Shown here one piece after another: positions 33,645 through 47,600 of a stretch of 64,000 nt of DNA. This DNA is from Nemopilema nomurai (lineage: Eukaryota > Cnidaria > Scyphozoa > Rhizostomeae > Rhizostomatidae). The stretch spans positions 682,001 to 746,000 of the forward strand of contig ML133428.1 of NCBI GenBank assembly GCA_003864495.1, in the 5' to 3' direction. A model generated the notes under the pieces. It did not search any database, was not told the origin of the DNA, and saw nothing but the letters and a program-made list of their open reading frames with translations. Every line of letters starts with the position of its first letter. Position 1 is the first letter of the stretch. Made by a program: the position numbers and the translations under genes.

Positions 33645-36600
33645 CAAAGTTTGTTAGAACTGTAAGTAGTTGTAGAATTTGAAAACAAGGGCTTTGAATT
33701 TTATTTTTCTAGATAAATTAACAATAGAATGGCGGATTAAGATGTATGAATGTTAAATGTAAAGAGGAAATATATAACAACCATTACATCATGCAATTTT
33801 TATATGCAGAGGTAGGAGGCTTAAAGTGTGGGAAGGAGAAAAAATTTTTTTCAAAAAACTTTGAAACTTCTTGTCACTGCTCTTGGCATCATTTTAATGC
33901 AATGCATTATCTTTGAAGGTCTTATGATTGTGATATTGTTTGAAATGGTTAAAAACTCGGAAAACCAATTTATGTACATAAGAATTTTCAGAATCATTTG
34001 GTAAATAATGATGGCAGGACCACAAAAGTTCTCTTAAGGGCAATTTCAGAAACAAGAGTGTATAAATATGAAAATGTCTAGAATACAGTTATTGTTGGTC
34101 TAAGTTTGCTAGCTGTCAAAACTAGACACTTTCAGACAAATTTTTTTGAAATTTATAATGGTTGGGATATTGAAAGAAGGTTAAGACACACTATTAATTT
34201 AACAAATTGATGTATTTTCCAATTCAGTGGGATACACTTTTCTGAAATGATCTTCTGTATCAACCCAATTTGGCATCAGCTGTTGATATCCATTGGCAGA
34301 ATTTGCCTTGAAGCAGCCTTTTTCAAACAACCATGTCTTGAAATAGTGTGTCAAGACATAGCTGTAAGTAAAGTTACCAAAAACCCTTTCTTATTAATCA
34401 AGCATGTTATTTGTATTTTGTTCAAATTTTTTTTATAGAAAATGACAAACAACTAATCATCTCAAACCATTCAACTTGAGCAAAACTTTTTATGTGTGTA
34501 TACAGCTTGCTTTGAAAAGATGCTAGATATGACCTCATAGTTGCAGTTAATTTTTAAGCATCTTTCATGATTTTTTTAAAAGGAAAAATATTTTGTAAAA
34601 GCATGAAGAAAGAATTCAGTGCTTGCAACAACAAGAAAAGAAGATGCCAAAACTTAATTTACTTAATGTGTTGAGTGTGACTCATTTAAGTTTCACTTGG
34701 ATAAATACTTAAATAGGACAAAAAAGAAATTTGAAGAAAACATAAGTGGGGCATTTTTATAAACAACTTTTGATAGATAACTGATAATCATAAATAATTT
34801 TAATTTCACTCAAATCTGCTCCTTCTACAATGCAATGGAAAAATGATTAAAATTGCAACAATTATAAAAGCTCTCGACTATCTCCCTTTTTGATCTTTTG
34901 AGTTAAAAATTATTTAAACTCAAATGCTCAATTAGATTTTTATGTAGTTGTCAAGTTGTGTACTAGTTTTAAATGACATGTTGATAATTGTTTATGTTTA
35001 AAGTTGCAATGTGCAATCGTTTTTATCATAATTGAAAGGAGTATATTAAACATTTTTACAAGAATAAGGTTGAATGTAGCTACAGAAAAGCTTATCAAGT
35101 GCTAAAAATTGATGTAAGGATGTAAGCATGTAGCATTTTAACATTTCAATATGCCAGGAAACAGTTTTGTTATATATTTCCATTGCCTGCTGTTGAATAC
35201 ATTATTCCAGTATCCATACAAAGTATTCTTTGATGTGATTCACCCATCTAAAAGTTTATTCTGATTTAAGTGACTGTGTCAAACCACAAACTGCTACATT
35301 TTGACATTAACATCAGCACTAGAAATGTTTCAGAAGTTTTTGGGCAAATATGTACAGATTGTGTCTACCTTTTCATTTTATAACTGGGGCTTTTCTTCTA
35401 AAGAAATGGTCTATCACACTCAGCAGAACAGCTAAAATTGTAAAATGTAGAATTTTACAAAACTTTTTCAAATAACCATAGATAAAATGAATGGGATGAT
35501 AAAAAGGAATATTTTATTACCTTCAAGTCAAAGAAGACTTATACCTTCTTTTTATATCAGCACAACGTGCTAGTGTCTTGGAGTCATTTGCATGAGAATT
35601 TCTTTGTGGCCTCCTTTAAATGAATACAAACATAACAACTTGGAAAGAAAGGCTATACACAGTTTGGTGGCAGATGAGCACATAAGAATAAAGAGAAAAT
35701 CCTCATTATACTGGTCTGAAGCAGCCTCATTGCTTAGAATATTCAATTGTTTGGGGTCACAGCAGCCATCAAAGTTCTACTATATGTAAGATGTTTAGGC
35801 AAGTTTACATGTGCAATGTGTCTCACCTCCTGAATTTCTTGAGGAAAGCTTTGCATGTTACTCAGCATGCAGTTTCTGCAATATCTTTGATCATAAAAGT
35901 AACTGCAAGTCTGTATGAAGAAAAAATGAGCTGCCATTAGCACGTGAAACAGATGTCAGTTGTCACATATTTAAACCAAGGTTACAGAAAAGAGTTAGAC
36001 TGACAATTTTACCAAGCCTTTTAACTTATTATAAGATTTTCTGTATTTTTAGCAACAAACATATTTCCAGTTGTCTCTTGTGGTTGTGATGAAAACAATA
36101 CATAGCCTCCTGTAGCCCTGAAAACCTCGCAAACAATAACAGGCTGCATGAAGCTTGCTTTACAAACACACAATACTCTTGTCATACTTATTTCTGCTGA
36201 AAGAGAATCCCAAAATTTTGCAGCCAACCAGTATAGATAACTGTAAGCATTTGTTGAACGTAAATGCTAAATTTGAAACGCTGATCAAACTTTTTCCTTG
36301 TCAAATTCTTAAACATGTATAATCTTTACAAATGTTAGATTGTAAACTGAACAGAAATTTCGAGCTTGACTGAGTCTAGATGTGAAGGAATTCAAGCAAT
36401 TTCTGTGGTTTTCAATTAGAAAGGAATCTCATTTTCAAAGGAGAATAATACAAATTGGAATCACAGCTTGGCTAATGGCAAATTTAACAATATATAAAGC
36501 TGCCTGATTCGTAAATGAAAATACCACACCTGACCAACACAGACTTGTACGTCGCACTTAGCACACAGACTCCCAAGAATAATAGGCGTTTGTTTCTTTC

Positions 36601-38654
36601 CTGAAAATGGGTCTTGCAGCATAAATGCCTGCTCTTTGATGCTAAAAATTGACAAAGAAGATTGCTGGAGAGAAAACACCTTGCATTAACAAGCCAAAAA
36701 TTTAACTGAATTTAAAAACTGAAAATAAAAAAACATTAAAGCCCCTTTCATTTTCATTCAATACCAGAGAAAAGAAAAACCAAGTGATCTTCTCTCCAAT
36801 GAGGCCTTATCGGCGAATCCCAAAGAAAGAGGCCTAAAATCCAACTAACGTGAGATGGCACAGTGCCTTTATGCTTTCAGCTCCATAAAAGTCATAACGA
36901 CACGAGAATCCACACAATTGACAGGTAAAATGTTTCGAAGATTCCTGGCCAACTTCAGTGCTGTCCTCTGGTTTCGATGTTGTCATTCTGTCAGCAGGCG
37001 CTTGCTAGGGTGGCTCGTGCACCTTAAGGAGGTTACATTTAATGCTGACTAGGCGCTTTCAATTTCCCATGAACTTGAAAATGTAGACTCTCAATTCTGT
37101 GATTTCATCCCATGTCTCATTCCTGTACGTAAAATGGTTTTCATTAATTTAACAGAAGACAACTTGTTTTTTTACCCAAAAAATTAGCAGTTTCTTAGTA
37201 ATGCTTCTATATTGATGACTTGACTTTGGATTGCCTTGATTTTAACAGCATTGTGTTAATAGGATTTGTACCACAATTTTCCACTGATAATAAAATCATT
37301 GGGGCTATATCTCCCATAAAATAGGTACGTAGCTTGACTTCAGTCATAATTTTGGCAAACTCGATATATATATGTGCCTCGTTGTTTAGACGTTTCACGC
37401 CATATTAACGAAGAATTTATCGCAGTGCTTAAATGACTACTAAATTACCAAGGGGACAACTCAGTAATGTAGGAACCATTTGGGACCAGAGTGGCCATGG
37501 CCTTCTGGTAAATCATGCAAAAGTTAAAGCTGAAACAGATGGGCAGCATTAGTGCCCCTCCCAAAGCCGATAGTGCCCCTGCGAGACCAAAAGATGTGCG
37601 ATTTCCATATCTAAAAATGGGAGTGGTCCGTTGCTTCTTTTTTATTCCCCCCCCCCCTCAATTTTTTATGCTTCCTACGTCCCAGAGAAAACCTCATTTT
37701 TAGGGCAAATCTACCCTTTTTGGAGGCAAAAATTGATATTAACCGTTGTTTTTACGATATTGTCATATTTTTAAAGCACGGACACATTTAACTATATTTT
37801 GTCAAGCTGAATGAGATGTGTCACAATTCAGTAATATTATTCGACTGAGCCAATAGCCGGTAGTCTTTGGAAATCCCAGCCTATATTGCTACGTTTTGTT
37901 TTGATTTGTTGACAGCGATTTGTGAATGGCATCTTTGGTAAAAAATTGTAGAGACAAAAGCAGGTATTTGGAAAACAAAGTCACAAGTCTCTTGAGCAAC
38001 TAGCAGTATGTTGTATTAAAAATGGGAATTGTATCCAAATCGCATTAACAACACCTCTAGACCAGTTATTTTGCCGAAACTTGATCTTTTGTTTTGTCTC
38101 ATAATGGAAATCTACTTCTAAATCGAAGCCTGAACTTTCAGAGGCTGTGAAATGACATCGGCAAAGATTACGACAAAAAGTATATAATTGTTAAACCCAG
38201 CAAAGGAATAGGTTTGCAGGAAGAGAAATTTTTATTGTCTGTAATGATCTTTGGAGACGGTAAAAAACAAAGCCAATGTTGTCGGATAGTTGGCAAAAAT
38301 TCTAAAGGAGGCATTCAAGACAAGGCATAACAAGGAAATGGGAAGTCGAGACGGAAGACTAGATGTCACGTGATATTTTCAATTTAGTTGGACTTTCAGC
38401 ATTGGGAAAATGTTGGAAAATGTCGTAATACGATGTATTCTGGTGAGATAAAAAGAAAAGTATTGAAATGGAGTTTTTGCAGTTAGGAAACCAATTCGTA
38501 CTGAATCAGTGCCATCAACTTAACCAGTTCAAATGTTTTTCATTAAGAAAATTTGTGTGGTGCCTCACGTCATAGGGAGAGAAGAATTTAGGCCTATCGA
38601 TACACATTAAGTCCATGCTGTGAAATTGCTGACAGAATAGCGGAGATTCAAGCA
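33645..38654. other. Spacer between the two FGD genes; CpG-poor
   Basis: No gene was recognised. From about 32.4 to 36.2 kb the DNA is AT-rich, with only about nine CpG by eye. From about 36.5 kb CpG returns (CpG-retaining around 36.55-37.0 and 38.6-38.85 kb), consistent with a promoter region for gene 2. A C-homopolymer lies near 37,647-37,656. The 3' UTR and poly(A) site of gene 1 must be in the first part but could not be placed. Confidence 0.5.
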
Positions 38655-41600
38655 ATGGCCACGAATGCCAAGCCAGATCTCACAGGTTATTTGTACATTT
38701 TATTTTCGTCCATTTTGTTTTGAATTTTACAAATTATGTGCCTTTGATTTGTTTGTTATTATTTACCAGAAGCTGACATCCGACACGATATGTTGTTCCG
38801 GAAATAGTATTTACTTGTTTTTTCCACCTACCGCGACATAATTGTACTTATAAATTAGTATATTTTTTGATATTATTGCTGCTTATCAACCTTAACCAAA
38901 TGATTAAAAACTTTTTCAGAGTTAATTTTCTGATTGTTGACAATAGCATGCACTGTGTGCATGTACCAAAGGTCATTTTTGCCAATTAATTACAAATGGG
39001 GCTTGCAAATTGTGATGTGCTTATGGTAACTTCTGATATGGAAAAAATTGTGCTTTTTGCGAGATTTAAAGTTAGATTCCTGGTCTTGCTTTACAATACA
39101 AAACAAGTGCTTTTATGGTCTCATTTTTTGTATTCCTTGCAAGGCCATAAAAGAAAGCTTTACTTGACTGTTATGCCATGACACTTTGAGATAATTTCTT
39201 GATTTTCTGATGCATTCAATAACTTGTTTTAAAGTATGGGTTAGCATGGAGTTGTCATGATTTGTTTGAAACTTTCAAGACTCGAAGAAACATGTAATAC
39301 AATGGCAAGTTATTAAGGGGCAGCAAAAGGATGAGTGCCCTTTGCACAACAAAATCTATGTTTTCTTTGGCTATAATACTAAATTGGTGACAATGAAGTA
39401 AAGTATTATTATGAAAACTAGTAAATATTTCTAAAAAGCCCTCTGTAATGAAATAAATTGATACAAAAATAGAAATTCAGTTTGTATTTGGCAATCCTCT
39501 TCTAAGCATAAAACCATTTTTGTTTCCAGTAGGCCCTAATCTACATGATACAACCTGTTTGAGAACCATCACACGTGTCTTTGCTTTTTTGGCTACAGTA
39601 TTTCAGTATTGGTATTAGTGTTTCAAATGAGATATTGTTCCATGCTAGTGAATATCTCTAAATTACCCTCTGATTGGTAATTACTTCAAGTTAAGTGACC
39701 CTGCCTTCTATTCTTCTTTTCAGGTGGAATTAACAATAGAGATGAGAATAATGGCAAGCATGCTCCTCCTGATAAGCAAAGGCAAGCTGCATTTATTCTA
39801 TGCACTAACCTTTCCACAACCATATTTTATTTTGATCTTTTACTTTTCAAGTAGTTTTCAAATACTTTTTCAATCTGATATCAACATTGAAAATTCATAT
39901 AATTGCTGTTCATATAAATTCATATAAATGTTTTCTCTTTCTGTGCAAAGAACTACCTAGGTTCTACATCCACCAAGTAGCAACACTTTGAAGTTAATGT
40001 TTCTTCAGAAAGAAATCTTTCTTCTGGAAGGTTTGATAAAAAGTAAGCTGTAATTTTAACTTTAAACTTTTATTTTAAGGCCAACCAAAAAACCACCACC
40101 ACCAACAAGACCAAAGCCATCAGTGCCACAAAAGCCAACCAACATCCCAGCAAAACCAGCTGCAAATAAAAGAGCATCTTTGAAAAGACAATCATCAGGG
40201 CCTAAGCCCCAGCTACCAGCTAGACCACCATCTTTAAAAAGGAGTACATCAGAAAAGAAAAATGATGGTATAGATGCAACTGTTAACACTGCTTCTGTGG
40301 GAAATGATGATACAAAAAGGAACAATATAAATGGCCCAGTGAAAGTAACTCCTCCATTGCTAAGAGCAATGACTGGACCAGTTCTTCCAAAACCTGTCAT
40401 TAACATCTTAGAAAAACCCAGATCCAATTCTGTTCAAGAGAAAGAAAATGTTGCACCAAAGCCCCTACCAAGGCCAAAAGTTCAAGGAAAAAATAGCCCA
40501 GAGATGTCTAGGCCAGTGCCACCACCCAGGAAGAAGAAAGGTAGTGCACCTGGCTATTTAGTTGAAGAAGAATGTAAACAGGACCAAGAAAACAAAGATA
40601 CTTTAGATATTGGAACATCAACACTGCTAGCTGAAAATGAATGTACAAGTAAAGAAAGTGGGAGTAAGCAGAAAGGAAACCCTGTGGAAAATAAACTTGT
40701 TTCTTTTGGTTCTGCTGATGAGCAGAAGTTAACTTTAAGTCAGATAACGTCTGGCACAGAAGAAGTTGCTGAGGCTAGGAAAGATCTCACTGCTCTCGAG
40801 GCCTCTGGAGCAACTAGCTACGCTGATGCGGATAGAGTTGCTGGTGATCCGATTCCCAGTATAGACCAAGGGAAGCCGGCTCCTAGAAATCCATACGAGA
40901 ACGTCTCTATAACTGAAAAGGTTGGGTGTTCTTTTCAAGCTAATGCTGAAGATTCGTCTAAAGCTACTGCTCCTGGAAGGAAAGATCGACCCATGACCAA
41001 TCCATACGAAAATGTCCCTAGCCCTTTCAAATCGGACAGCAGACTCGGTGCTAAGGATTCGAGCCGTGAAAAGACAACGTTGTCCTCACTAGATGAAGCT
41101 CCTTTGAGTGGCGCGTGTCCTGAAACGAGGGTAAAGGATGGCGACCCAAAAAATGTTGACGGAGACGATGATGAAGAAGAGCCTGATTACGTCAATGCCA
41201 ATCTTCATTCTGAAGATGCGGGTTTTGGCGTTGACAAAACTTCCACTGCTACAGATATTCCAATTGCCGATTCGACTGTTCATGGATTTGTACCTCTTAA
41301 AGAGCAAGATCTCCAGCCTACGGCTGAAAAAAATCCATTGAATTTCAAGTATTTAAGAATTGATTCGGAGGAGCCTATTAGCAACGACCTGTACGTAGAA
41401 GCACCTAGAAAAGGTTCTCTTCTTAGTCTACCAAGCAACGACGTATCTCCACATCATCATCGGCTGGAAGCCCTGTCACAAGAGCCCCACTACCAAAGCC
41501 CCACGTCGTCCCCCAAGGCAGCAGCCAGGCGTGCACTGTTTGGGGAGCCATCACCCTCAAACACGTCTCCGAAAAAGATTCGTCGTCCGCCCCCTCAACC

Positions 41601-44600
41601 GCCCCATTTGGATAATAATTTCAATGTTTTACGTGCCAAGGTCAATGAACCGAAACCGCAAAGTCCACTGGATATCGCCAAGTCCGGTCCAAAAGAATTG
41701 TTTTCCGGTGCTCCGGATGATAATATTTATGTGGTCCCGAGAACCGACTCGCACAGCAATAGTTCTGGAGGGGATAGTGAATCAACCAAATCATTTCAGT
41801 CGGGCAATTCATCTTTACCGGAGGATTTTACCGGTCATATTTACAAAGAACCGAGTGTCCATTCGAACGAGTTCGGGCATGTCAATCAAAATGAAACCCC
41901 GGAAACCAGTGCCCCGGACTTTGAAGGTGGAGCATATAGCGTTCCAACACCTGTTTCTGATGATTACATTGATCCTGATAATTTTCGTGCCGGGTCTATT
42001 TCACTGCCACAAGAGTCTAACGTTCTTACCGGAACGAGCGAAAGTGATTCCAGCGGAAGTGCAAGAAGCAGTGCTGGTCTGAATCTTGATAACGAGCTAG
42101 GTATCTCCGGAATTACAAGTTGAAGTTGTTTTGGCTGTCTCGCTCTTTTTTGCCTTTCAGAAACGTCTATTGGCGTTGAGTTTGTTTCTAGAAAAGTTTT
42201 TGTCAATTTTGTCATTCTTTGTCTATGTATTTGTTTAAAAAGATTATAATTGCTCTGAACAGAAACCAGCCACTCTGATGATGGCTACGAGTCCGTTGAC
42301 AAGGTTGCTCCAAGGAGAGGCTCTTTCCAAGCAGGTTTGTGTCCTTTTGGATATCATCATAAATTGCAAAACTGTTTTTACAAAGAATTCATTAATACAG
42401 AATCGACATTGTTTATTTGTTTCAAAAGAGTAGTGCCCTAATAAACATTGAATGAGCGTTTTATACATTTAAGCAATCTTATACTTTTTAACCATGCCAT
42501 GCAGAATAGAGCTCTATGTGTAGAGGCTATTAAGCTTTTGATATTTTGCTATGATTATCAACACAGTCACAAAGTCGACTTGAAACAAATAGTTAGCGTC
42601 AGAAAACTGTTTGCCTTTGAAATAGTTAGCATTAATCCCTTAGCCATTTAGGAGCAGAATAAATGTGTTTTTCACAGCAAGACATTTTTGCGTTGTTTTG
42701 AAACAGAATCATGACGTCACCTTTTTGTTTTGTTACTTTTGATTATTTTTTGGTTTCGTGGCTTTTATGTTTTCTTGATTTGAATCTGCATATCTATTGT
42801 CCAAAAAATCGAATCGTACCCGTTATATATTATACAAATAATGGCTTCTTGTCTTTAAGTAGGGACGAAAATTGTTATCCTTGAGTTGCAGTCTAATGGA
42901 ATTTGGAAGGGCGTTAACTCTTTTGGCTGGCCTATTTTCTCTCATTTCTCTAAAAAAATTATTGCTGTTTGGATTTCTCGGTCTCTTGTTTTGTTTTTAT
43001 GCGACACGACCTAAAATCCTCCTTCTTCTGCACAAATAAACTTGCCTCTCTGTTCCAATTTTCATGGGCATAATATTATTTGGATGCCTGACAGCCCATT
43101 CAGTTACTCTATGAATAATGCATTATCCTGGAAGGCGGAAGGGGATATCATCGGTTTTCTTCCGGATTCAATTGCTTTTGACATTTTGCTGTCATGAATG
43201 GAATGTTATCTTTCTTAGAGCTTGGCTACAATTATTAAGGCTGAGTCAGTTTCTTTCAGTCATATTGCAAGAAATAATCGCTGTCGAAATTATGCCCTCG
43301 CTTCAACGAATTGTTTGTTGCAGATTCTCCGGACTATCATAGTGGACCAGAATACGTGGACATGTCGCCAACCAAAGAGGACAAAAGATCCGAAATGGGT
43401 TTGTTGTTTATGTATAAGAATGTTCCCTTCAAAGTCTGTTTCCAGTCTTGGGTGACGAGAAACAGCATAGTGGAAGGAGGAACTCGACAAGTTTTAACAT
43501 GAATTAGTGATGGCTAGGTCTTTTGGTTTGGCACCTTTTCAAATAATTAAAATGGTCATATGCTGTCAACGTCTTACAACACATACTTTCTAGTTATTTG
43601 TGTTCAAAATGGCTGTAGCTCGTAATTTTTTAAAATCAAATGTTTAAACAATGCTATGAGGAGTGGGCTTAACGTTGTGTGACTGTAAAGTGCTCTAGAT
43701 TTTTTACATTTCCTATCCTTTACATGCTCTAGTATGTCATATCCACTTCTAAAAGATATGTCACAAGACAAATTGTAAAGTGTTCTTCGTTAAATTTAAA
43801 GGTAGAAATGATTTTAGATATATTTCAGCCAAAGCATTGGAGAGAACAACCTCACGTGTTTGTTAAAGTTACATTTCCGTATTGTTGTCCTCTTATGTAA
43901 ATTTTAACTCAAGTAGGTTTGTGTCCAAGTAATGCTGTTCTCAATACAATACTTTATGTCTGTTGTCGTTGCCATGTTGTGTTTCCACAATTTGCAATGA
44001 TGCAGAATGAACCCATTCGCCTCAAACCATGAAGGTGTTCTCCAATTCATCTGCTTAGCTATTATGATCATATTGTAAGTAAATGACTATGGATTAACGA
44101 AGCTGGCCTGTTGATTCCTCAGGTGGCGAATACTTGCATCCGCTAACCCTGCCCGCCCAGCCAGCGCACAAGAAAATCAAACCCGTCAGACCGGCTCCGC
44201 CAGCCCCAATCCGCCCGCCACCACGACCCGACAAATCGCCAGCTCCTCCCCCGTTACCCACACTGGCTGTCCTGGACGAAATGACGGTAGGGACTCTTTG
44301 GCTTGTTGGTGCTTGTTAACGTCTTTAGTGACCGCACGTCCATTTTAGTTTTGGCAGCTGATGTTACTGGACGTTTGTTTAATCCGAAACCATAAAGCCC
44401 GATGCAATGGGATCCTATAAATCAATTCTAAGTCTGCGTTTTGCTTTGTGAGTGAAAATGGTTCAATAAGTTTAACCATTGTACAGTGTACAAACCATTA
44501 TACACTCAATCGAAATCCTTTTTTTCTTCGAAAGTGCCAATCCTTTTTTACTTATCAGTTGTTGCTCTAAACTTTTGACCTGCAAGTTTAACTAGTAACT

Positions 44601-47600
44601 TTTTTCAGAAACTAAAAATATACCCTATCTAACTTTCAATCTTTTTTGTTGCTTTCGAAACTAACAATTATTTTTTCAAAAAGGGTTTTAGAGATTTCAT
44701 TTCAACACAAAACAGGAGTGATTTTGCAGAAGATTTTTTCATTTTGCTTTAGATTGTCAATAGGAATGCGGCATTCAAAATTTCTTTGTACTATTTACAT
44801 TCGGTTTTAATATATATTTTTGTTTGTTATTCGACACTTGAAAGTGTATTTTATTCATATCCTTAGATTGTTTATTTTCTCTTTTTGTTGTTCATGCATG
44901 TATTCATACAATATCAAATTTAGATGGAATGAATAAACTATTTAATGGAAATTTCAATCCTGTTGCCATGAATTGGTGGACTAAGATTGTTTTGTCGTAC
45001 GTAAGGCCTTGGCATAAAACTCTTTCCTTGTTCCTTTTTAGAAATATGATTCACTTGATGGACGATACCAAAGAATTCAATCTCTTCGACGTGAGATGGG
45101 TCTCCCATTAATGGTGAAAGGTATTTTCTTTGGGTTCTGGTGCTTGAGCCTTAGATACGAATTAGACTCCAATGGAATGCACATTTGTCCTCTCTTTCTT
45201 TCAATTGTATGATTAAATTTTAAAGCAGGCGGTGATGTGGATAGCTCTTTCTAAGGTCAATAACATATCTCAAAGTGCAAAGATGACGCGAAAGATGACG
45301 CGCAAATGTGATAGTGTCAGACGTGAAAGCTCTTTGACTTAAGATGCTCGCGACCCTGATACTGTAAGCACCTTGGATAGGGTGTCCTTTTATTTGGAAA
45401 CTTCCCACTATTGCCCCTAACGGAACCTTATATAGTCAGCATTTATGCTTCAAATCCTGTAATAGCAATGTAATGAGAGTGACAAGTCTTAGAATCCCAG
45501 TCTCTTTACTCCCTCATGATGCACACGGGAAGCTTCGACAACCATTATTATGGCTTATTTTTTTTTCTATTTTTTGGAAAAAATTTGCCTTTGCTCGCAG
45601 TTGTTCTTTTTTTAGGTTTCATGAAGTATAGTTTTTTCTAGGTAGCGAACTTTCAGATTCTGAATCAGAGTCAGATGAAGAACTGAAGCCCAAAGAAGAT
45701 GAAGTGAAGAAGAAGGAAGAAAAAGTGGTATGGCTTGTGGAGTGTTTCTCTGATATATGTTTCTTGTCAAGAGTGGAAAGAGGATGATGAGTTATTGATT
45801 AGAGAAAGTCGATAGTATCAACTATATATCGGTTAAAGTGAAATCCATGATATCCATGAAATACACAAATCTACAGTACTTATTTCAGTCTTCTGTTTTT
45901 AATATTGATCTCATATTAACTTAGACTGGGCTGAAGAAAGTCTTTTTAGAAAGGTTGCTGAAAAAGACACTTCCCTGTTGTTTTTATTAATTAAGTCAAA
46001 TTCGTAAAGTTCCCTGTCTCTATTGGTAGAACTCACAGCTTCTTGATTTTGAAAGAAAAAGGTGTGCGTTGACCATCAAAACCAAACAGCAAATTAAGAA
46101 GTATGAAAATCAATCCGAGAAGACACATCTAACTATGAAATAGCACAAACCACTAAAGAAAAATGAATCAGGGGAATTTGAAAGGGAATTACAGATCATA
46201 AGCAAATATATTAGATTCACACCAGCTATTTGGCATCTGATATTAATGGGTTTGTGTCCTCATGGGATCTAGAATGACATTGGTCTTTTTTATTCAAAGG
46301 ATGACAACAAAAAGCAGAGCAAATTATACTATATCGCAAACGAAATTCTGACAACAGAGAGAACATTTGTCAACGCTTTGAGATTGGTTTGTGGTGTGAG
46401 TATTTTGAAATATATAATTTTTTACGCTTGAAATTAAGATAATTTTTCATTTATGGTTGATGGAATTTTTCTGTTTCGTATTTTAGTTGTGAATGAATTT
46501 TTGTATTTTCCTGGTTGAAGCCCTTGGGTAGAAACCCGATAAAACAGCTCTATATATTTCAGTACTGCCACGCACCATATGACATTTCCACCTACCACCG
46601 AATTCCCTACGAATTTGAAAAGCCCTACAAACTAGCTACGAGGACCTTAGGCGGAGACTGTTCGCAAGACCATCCATCAATTGCTTTTCCAATCTTACTA
46701 TAGCAAAAATACTTCAAGAATTAAACTCCCTATTGCGCTCTCTATAGTATCCACTGCGCACGATTTTTGGACCTCTTTCAGTTTTGGTTTTCATTGCCTA
46801 GAGCCAACCTGAAAAACGTTTCTACCAATGAGAAGAAAGTGCCTACATTTCGTGATTTATACCGTAGGTTTTCCCGACAATCACAAAACTCTCAAAATCT
46901 CATCAAAAACCATTTGTAATATCCCTTTGTTTGCAGCACTAACATATTTCAATAATTCTTTGTTTCTCAGGAATTTGCGGCCGCTGTGAAGCAGATGATG
47001 GCCAAAGACCCGTCGTCCCTACCAAAAAACGCCTTTTCTCAGATGTTCGATGACCTTGAGTTGATTTATGATTTGGACCAAAATTTCTTGCAAGATCTCG
47101 AAGGCAGGATGAAAGACTGGTAAAATGCTTAATCCTATTATTTGCTTTTACTTTTAAGCCTTGTAATAAGACGAGCCTTTCTAAACCAAATTTTTTAATA
47201 ACCTTGCATTTCCTTAACAATGATTCAATTCAAGTAAGCACAAGTCTCACGCTTTTTTTATTAAATTAATTATCATTTCCAGGGACTCGCATCATAAAAT
47301 TGGTGACATTGTGAAAGAATACAGTTATTTTTTAAAGGTATGTACAGCTATGTCATTTTCAACTGTTCTTAGTATTGCCTATTTCAGCTCAAAGTTCTGC
47401 AAAGAACAAGGAATGTTTTCACATAGCTTTTGTTCTACTTCTTGCAAAGGTATTTGTTTGATTTTGTGACATTGTCAGGAATCTCTTTATGTGAATATTG
47501 TCGGCAAGTAATTCGGAGAAGGTATTTCCAATTCAGCACCTTTAACCCGATGAAAAGGGAACGTATCCAGGTGGATTGGCCTTTCAAGGACATCAGTTTA

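Noticed and set aside
42101..42123. Stop at 42121-42123 as the natural end of a gene 2 protein
   Set aside because: A phase-1 donor at 42100/42101 joins six further exons and the whole DH-PH-FYVE-PH in frame; a truncated isoform remains possible but unsupported.
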